This document shows, one piece after another, positions 53,134 through 61,111 of a stretch of 64,000 bases of DNA. Source of the DNA: Eleginops maclovinus. Lineage: Eukaryota > Chordata > Actinopteri > Perciformes > Eleginopidae. The translations under genes were made by a program, and so were the position numbers. Positions within the stretch are counted from its first letter, which is position 1; each line of letters begins with the position of its first letter. Under the pieces are notes generated by a model. The model was given only the letters and a program-made list of their open reading frames with translations. It made no database searches and was not told the DNA's origin. Location: positions 24,809,257 to 24,873,256 of the forward strand of contig NC_086350.1 of NCBI RefSeq assembly GCF_036324505.1, given 5' to 3'.

Positions 53134-56100
53134 CTCAGCAGTGGTTCCTACCATAATAGCCCATCCATTACAACTAAGTACACAAACAGACACAGGGATT
53201 GAAAAACACACTCTGTATCTCCAGTAGCAATCCCACTTCTTCATAGACACTCACTACACACTGATTCATACAATGCACTAGCTCTTTTTGACATCCCTTG
53301 GAAATTGGTTTCTTCTAGCAAGAGGTGAATGAAAGGAAAGGATATCTCTTCCAAAATAGTTTATATGCCATTGAACAAAAAAGCATTTTTTCCCGGAAAG
53401 ATTGTGATGTGCTAACAGGAGAGAATATGATCTGACTACCAAGTTTTAACCCCTCGAGATACGACGGTTTTTAAACAGTGGATATTTTCTAACTTAAGGT
53501 TAAAAGCATGCAAAGAAAAACACAGAGGTTACTGAGGGGAGTTTGACCATAGCAAGAAGGTCACCACGCTTTGTAGTATTTTTGCCCAAAACATGGATTC
53601 CTAAGAAAGAGGGGCAGGCATTGAAGCAAAGTGGTACGTCAACTACTAGGTCAGTCATGTCATTGGGCAAAAAAAAAAAAAAAAAAGAAGCTTTTTCTAT
53701 CCACTTACATTGGGGAAGAGACGTCTGTAAACCGGTGGATGTGTTTTTATAGTTAATCCAACTACCCAGAACCAACACTTTAATATCCCTGACTTAATTT
53801 TTTACGTCTTAACATTTGTAAGATGAGTTTAAGAGTTATTTTAGAGTGAGCTGCCTTTTGTTCAGAACTGACTGAAAGTAGTACAGTACAAGTTTTTTTA
53901 TTTCAAACCCTGTATAAAATGATTCTAATATTGCCATTAAATAACAGTGTAAAAGAATGAGAGGTCACGAAAGTAAAATGTGGTAGTCCATCAATCATAG
54001 GGTTAGGACTGCATTTATATGTCCATTTCTAAGTTACTGACCAGCAAAAAAGTGCTTTTCAACACAAGCCAATGTTCACAAATTCACACACAAATTCATA
54101 ACCTGTTGCGGAGGCTGCCAGGCATAGAACCAGCAACCTTCTCATTACTATACAACAGCTTTTCCTGACCCATGCCACCTCAATTGTAATTTCAGCAAGT
54201 AAATATACACCTCCATCAATTGTGTGTGTATTCTGCAGGAATGCAGCCCGTGCTGTACTCGGTAAGGGAAGCTCTGGAAGGAAGACCACACTGGGTCAGG
54301 ACCGGGGCTGAGATTTGTTACTACAGGTATGAATTAAATGCACACATTAAATGTGTTTCCTCTGTGGCTGCAGTCCCAATGTTATTACTTTTAACAAAAT
54401 GCTGGTAATCCAATCTTGTTGCGTGAATAAATCAGACTGCCAGGAGTGGGCTCAGTACAGATAAGGGATGGAACTTTATCTCTAATAACTTAATGTGTGT
54501 TAAATAGTTTATGTAATAGCCCCTCTTTCTGAAGTGTCACCTGGGAGATAAGCTGTTTGAGCTGCAAAAGCACTATTTGTATCCTTATGCTGTGAGCTTA
54601 CTTGTAATATAATGAATAAAGTGTAATAAATACAATCATACACTCACATATGTCCAGAATGGAACTATTCTTACATCCAATTTATCTACTAAGCAGACAA
54701 ATACAAAAATGAATAGAAACTATACTTGACTCACCAACAACATCTTGGTTAGTCTCTTCATTTAAATACATTCCTAATTCCCAGGGATAATATGGGGGAA
54801 AATATGCTGCACACCACTTACTTAGCGCAGTGCTTAAGATGGAGACCTTCATACACTACGAGAGAAGGACCTTTTATCCAGACATATAAATTATTCTTTG
54901 TTATTCTCCTCCAGAAACAACTATTGTCCAGCTCAGTGCAGAAGGAGAACCACCTTTTATACTCTGACCTTTACCATCACCTTCAAACACAATGAAGATG
55001 TCTGCTACCTGGCCTACCATTATCCCTACACGTACTCTGCTCTCAAGGTATTCATCACCCATCGTTCAATCCATCCGTCCATCCATCCATCAACCCATCC
55101 ATACATTTGTCCATCTATTATTGATCCACCAACCCATAAATCCGTCCATCCATAAATCCGTCCATCTGATGACTTTTTAATATTTAAGTAAAACCACCAC
55201 ATCAATTTGCCAGTTTAAAGTCCAGCCATGGGACCCTTTGTCTCTCCACTGTCTGCCTGAAATGCCCCAAAAATACTTTTAAAAACACCATCTGTCTAAA
55301 TAATCTGAATCTTAATCTGGACTAAATAGTTTGTTGTTTATGAATAACCATGAAAGCATGAATCATTCGGTTGTCACAAATATCTATACAAATGCTTCCT
55401 TATGATGACAATAAACACCATTATCGACTGTTAGAATACGCATGGTAAACCAATTCGTTTTATATATTAATTGATACAAATTGTGATTAATAAGGATTCA
55501 TCTCAAATATAAATTACTAGTATTTATTTGTATTTTGGGGGGACATAAATTGAATACATGTGTGTTGTAATACATAAATGCATGACAGACAAGAGAAATC
55601 TACGTCATGTATGATAGTACACAGTATGTTAGCAGAGATAATACACCCTGTGTAGCGTGCATTATACAGAGGGTAATCACAGCAGCTCTCTGTGACAGTG
55701 GCTTGGTTGATTTAGCTTGGTGTAGGACAATTGTCAGACTTCATGCCAATAATTCAGAAATCTTCAAAACTAAGCTGAGATGTTTAAACAAAGTGAAAAC
55801 CCTGTTATGATTCTTACTGATTTCCAGTTGTCTCTTGTCAATGAACTACATGTAGCATGTAACAATCTCAATGCTTTCTTTGCCTTTTCACTGCTATGCG
55901 ATTCATTAAACCTGTGCTAGTATTACAGGAGGGAGTTGGAATCAAACTTGATAATATGATTAATTTCCGCTGAGATTATGTGACTAATTAGGAGTGTTAA
56001 CAAATCAAAGTTGACAGCCCTAATAAATATACATTTTTATAAAAGACAATAAGTTATAAAAAACCTTTAAACAACAAGCTGAAAGTCATCTCTGGAGAGC

Positions 56101-59100
56101 AGAGCCATCAATCAGGTTCTGCTCTTTTTTCTCAGGCTAATCTGAAGCTGCTGCAGAGGTCAGTGGATCCTACCAAGGTGTTTTTCCAGCAGCAGGTTCT
56201 TTGTAGCACTCTGGCTGGAAACTCGTGCCCAGTGGTGACCATCACCGCCTGTCCTGCCAGCAGGAGCTGGAGAGACATGCACCAGCTCCGTGAGTACTGA
56301 GTGTGTGTGTGATCAGGTGTGTGTGAAGCAGCCATGCATGCTGACAGAGACAGATACCTCATGCTTTGTTTGTTTTCACTCCTTAATTGAAAGCCAGTGA
56401 TCCTTAGCAGTTGGAAATATGAAGAAGTCATTTGTTTAGGGGAAAACCATATGAGATTCATTATAGCATATCCACATTAGCATAATATAATACCCAAATG
56501 CTGCAGCGGATATTACACACAGGGCATTTGTGCATAGCAATTATGCCATTTCATCTTCTCATTTTCTCCAAAATGCTCCAAAAGCTATCAGCGCTACAGG
56601 AATTGAAAATACCTGCTTGATTTCACCAATGAAGCTCATGCATTTTAATACGAAACAATGTCATTGGAATGTAAAATGCTTCCTTTGATACGTCGAGTAA
56701 ACACAGCTCATCAACACAGACAGGAGTTCAACTTGCATTAATATTCACTATGGGCTGTGAAAGGGTTCATTTCAACCGGTGACCCAGCTGTAGATCTCTC
56801 TCTCACACTAGCATCACACCTCTTACCCTCTGTGTTTGTCTCTCTCATAGCCCAATTTGCACTCCACATCGATTTTATTCAGTTTGCCGAATCCCATTCA
56901 TGGTGAAGGTGTTTTTGTTGATCCCTTTAAGAGGAGTGGAGAGGAAATTTTCCTCTGTGTGAGGTTCAGTTAAACAAAGCAATTAACCTTTTGACGGAGC
57001 ACACAACTCCATGCTATGCTTATGGAGATCTGACAGTGACTGTGTGTGGCTTTTAAACCTGAAAGATAATGTGTGGAGGATGTGCTTGTGTGTCTTCCTC
57101 CTTGGAGTATAGAGTTGTGGGCACTAATTGAATGAACATTTTTTATTTCGAAGTTTATTTGAGTTTATTAACTCTTAAAGAAGACATATGATGCACAGTG
57201 TAAGGTTTAAGTTCCTCTACTGTGACATGTCTCCATGCTTTAATGTTCAAAAAGCTATTTATGTTTCTCGTACTGCCTGTGCTGCAGCACCTCTTTTCAC
57301 CCTCTGCCTGAAACCAGAGCCCAGTCTGCTCTGATTGGTTAGCTAGCCGGCTCTGTTGTGATTGGTCAACTTAGATGTCTTTAGATGTGTTTTTAAAAAG
57401 CATCATGACGATGGCAAAATCTAAGTTCTCCGCCTTATGGTTGATGTTTTTCTCCAACATACACCTTTTCTTTCAGAAAGGAAGGATTTCACACAACAGC
57501 CTACTTTTTGCCTCACTCCTCTTGTCTGTAATCACAGCTCATCTCTGAGAGCTGTTCATTATCAGACATCATGTCATTAAGCAAGACAGGCATGACCTGC
57601 AGGCAGCTGGAGCAAGGGGTAGGGTTCCTGTGCCACTTTTTTATATATATTTTTTCTTCCTGGAAATCTTTAATTTCTCTAGTTCTCAGTCATAATACAA
57701 TGAAAAGAAGCTTCCTGTCACAGGGTTTTGATGGACAATGCAGAAATAAAGCTAATATAATACACTGCAAAGCCAAAACCTAAAGGAGCAGGCTAAGGTT
57801 ACACAAAACAAAAGCACAAATAACAAGAACAAAATAAACTGCGATGGCACGAGAAACACAGGAAGCAAATTCATGTGAAAAATCATAGGAAACGAATCGA
57901 CAAGCAATGGGAAATATTGACGACGGACTAGAAGGGAACACTGGGAATAAGAGGCTTATATTAACACAGAGCATAATCCCATTGACAAGGCTAACCTGGG
58001 GAGGGCAGGCAAAGGGCAACAGGTGATTACACAGGTTCGAATAATCAGGGCGGGGCAGACAATCACAAAGGCGGGAAAACAAAAAGACAGGAAGTCATAG
58101 CAGGCAGGACACAAGGAGAGAAAACTTTTCAAAATAAAACAGTCCAACAAAAAAAGCGAGATCATAACACTTTCATTGCCAAAAATTACCAGTTATATGT
58201 CCGAGTGTATTCAAGTGGAGCTCCCAGAATTCTTAATATTTTATTCAAATTCAATTAACTTGAATATAAACGCAAACGATAATATTGTTAATTAGAGAGA
58301 GAGCATAAGAGCCTGCATTTTGTTGTAATGTGGAGTAGTTTAAGAGCGAACGTAACAGCAACTGAATTACTAACAAGGGAGTGCAGTACGCTTTTACTTT
58401 CTCTCGCAGTCCAGACTTTAATTGTAATCGCAACCTGCTTTAGTTAAAGAAGGGGTCTAAGAAACATATCCTCCAGAGGTTTTATTGTAGAAATAAATCA
58501 ATACATGGACTGAAGAAGTGTAGAGAAGTCTGTGCCAGGAGAGAGGAGAAAATATTAGTAGAAAATAGTGACAATACTTCAACATGTGTCCCTCCAGAGA
58601 TAAGATAAGATTCTCTATGTTTTCATTATCCATACATATCCCATAATTTCCACTCCAACATTATTTTTCAATATTGTGTCTCTCTGTCCCTGTCCAGGTA
58701 ATCGTCCCTGCATCGTGCTAACATGCCGTGTCCACCCCGGTGAGTCCAATGCCAGCTGGGTGATGAAGGGCACCCTGGAGTTTCTGTGCAGCAGTGACCC
58801 AGTGGCCCAGAGTCTGAGGGAGGCCTTCATCTTCAAGATCATCCCCATGCTCAACCCAGACGGAGTCATCAATGGCACGTGAGTGGGGGGGAGGCCTGAA
58901 GAGTGACCTACTTATAAACTGCAGCAGTGGATGGAATGTAATGATAATTGTGTTCCTCCTTCAGTTAAGCTTTTAGTATTGTTTCTAATCTTTAGCATCC
59001 TCTTGGTTTTTTCAGTTTGTTGCTCGAAGAACTTCCCTCACAAACCTCATAACACATGCCGTTTCTCTCTCTCTGTGGTATGTACCTTCAGGAATCGCTG

Positions 59101-61018
59101 TGATCTGAATGGTGAGGATCTGAATCGTCAGTGGAGTAAACCAGACCCCGTCCTCAGTCCAACCATCTACCACACCAAGGGCTTCCTCTACTACCTTAAC
59201 AGTATAGGTCGCACTCCACTGGTGAGACATTGGACCCTTTAAACTACATGTCAATCTCTCCAGCTTTCTCCTGAAATCTGATTGAATGGTTATCATTTTT
59301 TTTTGTTCTAAATGCATTAAATCTTCTGCACAATACATGATATAAGTGAATGGATGAGGTGCTGGCGTATTTATTTTTCACCATTGGACACAAAAAGGGC
59401 AGCTGTTTCTCCCCTGTTTCCAGTCTTTAGGCTAAGCTAGGCTCATCTAAACCTAACACCAGGTCCGTTCCTAACACACAGACTTTATTCAAGAATGATA
59501 TCAATCTGAACATCTAACTCTTTCAAATGTCCTTAACCTCCAATGCAATATTTCCTAACATACCTGAAGCAGTTTAAGTTGCTTGTAATATAACAAAAAG
59601 AAAAGCAAATAAGAAAAGTGTTTTGGTACAGAATAAGTGAATTAAATAAGTCTTTCTTTCCAACTAATCGTATACTGACTTTATGCCAGAAAACGCTCTG
59701 ATACGGTTTCCTTCACTTTTTTAAAAATTCCCTAAATAAATGAGATTCCACTAACATTGAAAGTTTAAAAAATGTGTTCAAAACACCTTGGTAGGATCCA
59801 CTGACCAAAACAATGGGAAACTAATTAACACTAAAATAATGACTGATTTTTATAAGTTTCCCTCACAGTGAAGGCAGTGTTTTTTTATGTCTTCCCAATA
59901 CTGAAATATAATGAGATGAGGCTTATTCAGGTAATTAACTGCCAACTGTTGCTGTACCCTGACATTCAGCCAAAAGCTTGTGCACTTTTAGTAGAACATT
60001 TAGTAGCCTCTTTACAGCAGGTGGTGCACATGTGAAAAAACATGATGCTCTTGGACACTTTTATAACTGCAGTGTTGTTCCAACACTGTCTAAGAATTTA
60101 TCATGCACATGACAGAGTAATTGTGTTGTTTGTTTCTCTCAGGAACAATGACATTGACAATGTAATCACATATCGTTTTAGCAGGGTTATATACTTGTTC
60201 AACAAAAAACAAAAAATGTAACCAAAAATAGGTCATTTGTGTAATTTAACAGTTGAAACCACTCTGCGCACAGTTTTAACCACAAGGGAAATGGAGAAAG
60301 AATGAAATAGACATGGGATGGAGTTATCAGCGGTTTGAGAACAGTGAAAAGTGGTGGCCATAATCTAGACACACACAAGACTGAAATGCGCTAGCCTTCA
60401 CACGCAGCGAGCGGGCTTGACAACGTAAATAGAAAAATAAATCACAGGGAAGCTGGGATATTAGGAAAAAATACTTCATTCTCTGCTGAGGCAGACATTA
60501 ATACACTATATCTTCACAAAGCCAATACTTGTCTGCTACTATATTAATGCTCTGAATATTGAATTGAGTAACTCTAAGTAAAGTCAACCCAAGAATCAAT
60601 TTAACTTAATAGATGGATACTAGAATGAAGTTAAAATAATTAAACAGTAATTTAAAAGTACATAAACTGGATGAGATTAATCTCATATATCAGGTTTGAA
60701 GTTACAAATTAAAATATTTTATTACAGCATGAATTATTCCAGAACAAATATCCTCACATCATCTGAAAACGGAACTGTATTTGAGATGCTTCTCAAATGT
60801 TTAATACTTTATTATCAGGATGTTTAATGAGCCCCTTTAAAGTCTCACTTCCTGTGTGTCCTCCAGGTTTTCTGTGATTACCACGGCCACTCGAGAAAGA
60901 AGAACGTCTTCCTGTACGGCTGCAGTTTGAAGGAGACCCTCTGGCAGTCTGGCTCTGCTGTTAACACTATGGGATTAAAAGAGGACCCTGGATATAGGGT
61001 AAAACATACACAGACACA

Positions 61019-61111
<93 letters not shown>

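Larger units (their letters stand above)
56290..58697 (+). other. agbl1: AGBL1 intron 19 (2.4 kb)
   Basis: Contains an antisense TTAA-repeat copy (57179-57395) and a purine-rich dispersed repeat (57785-58165). Otherwise no recognised content. Confidence 0.65.
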
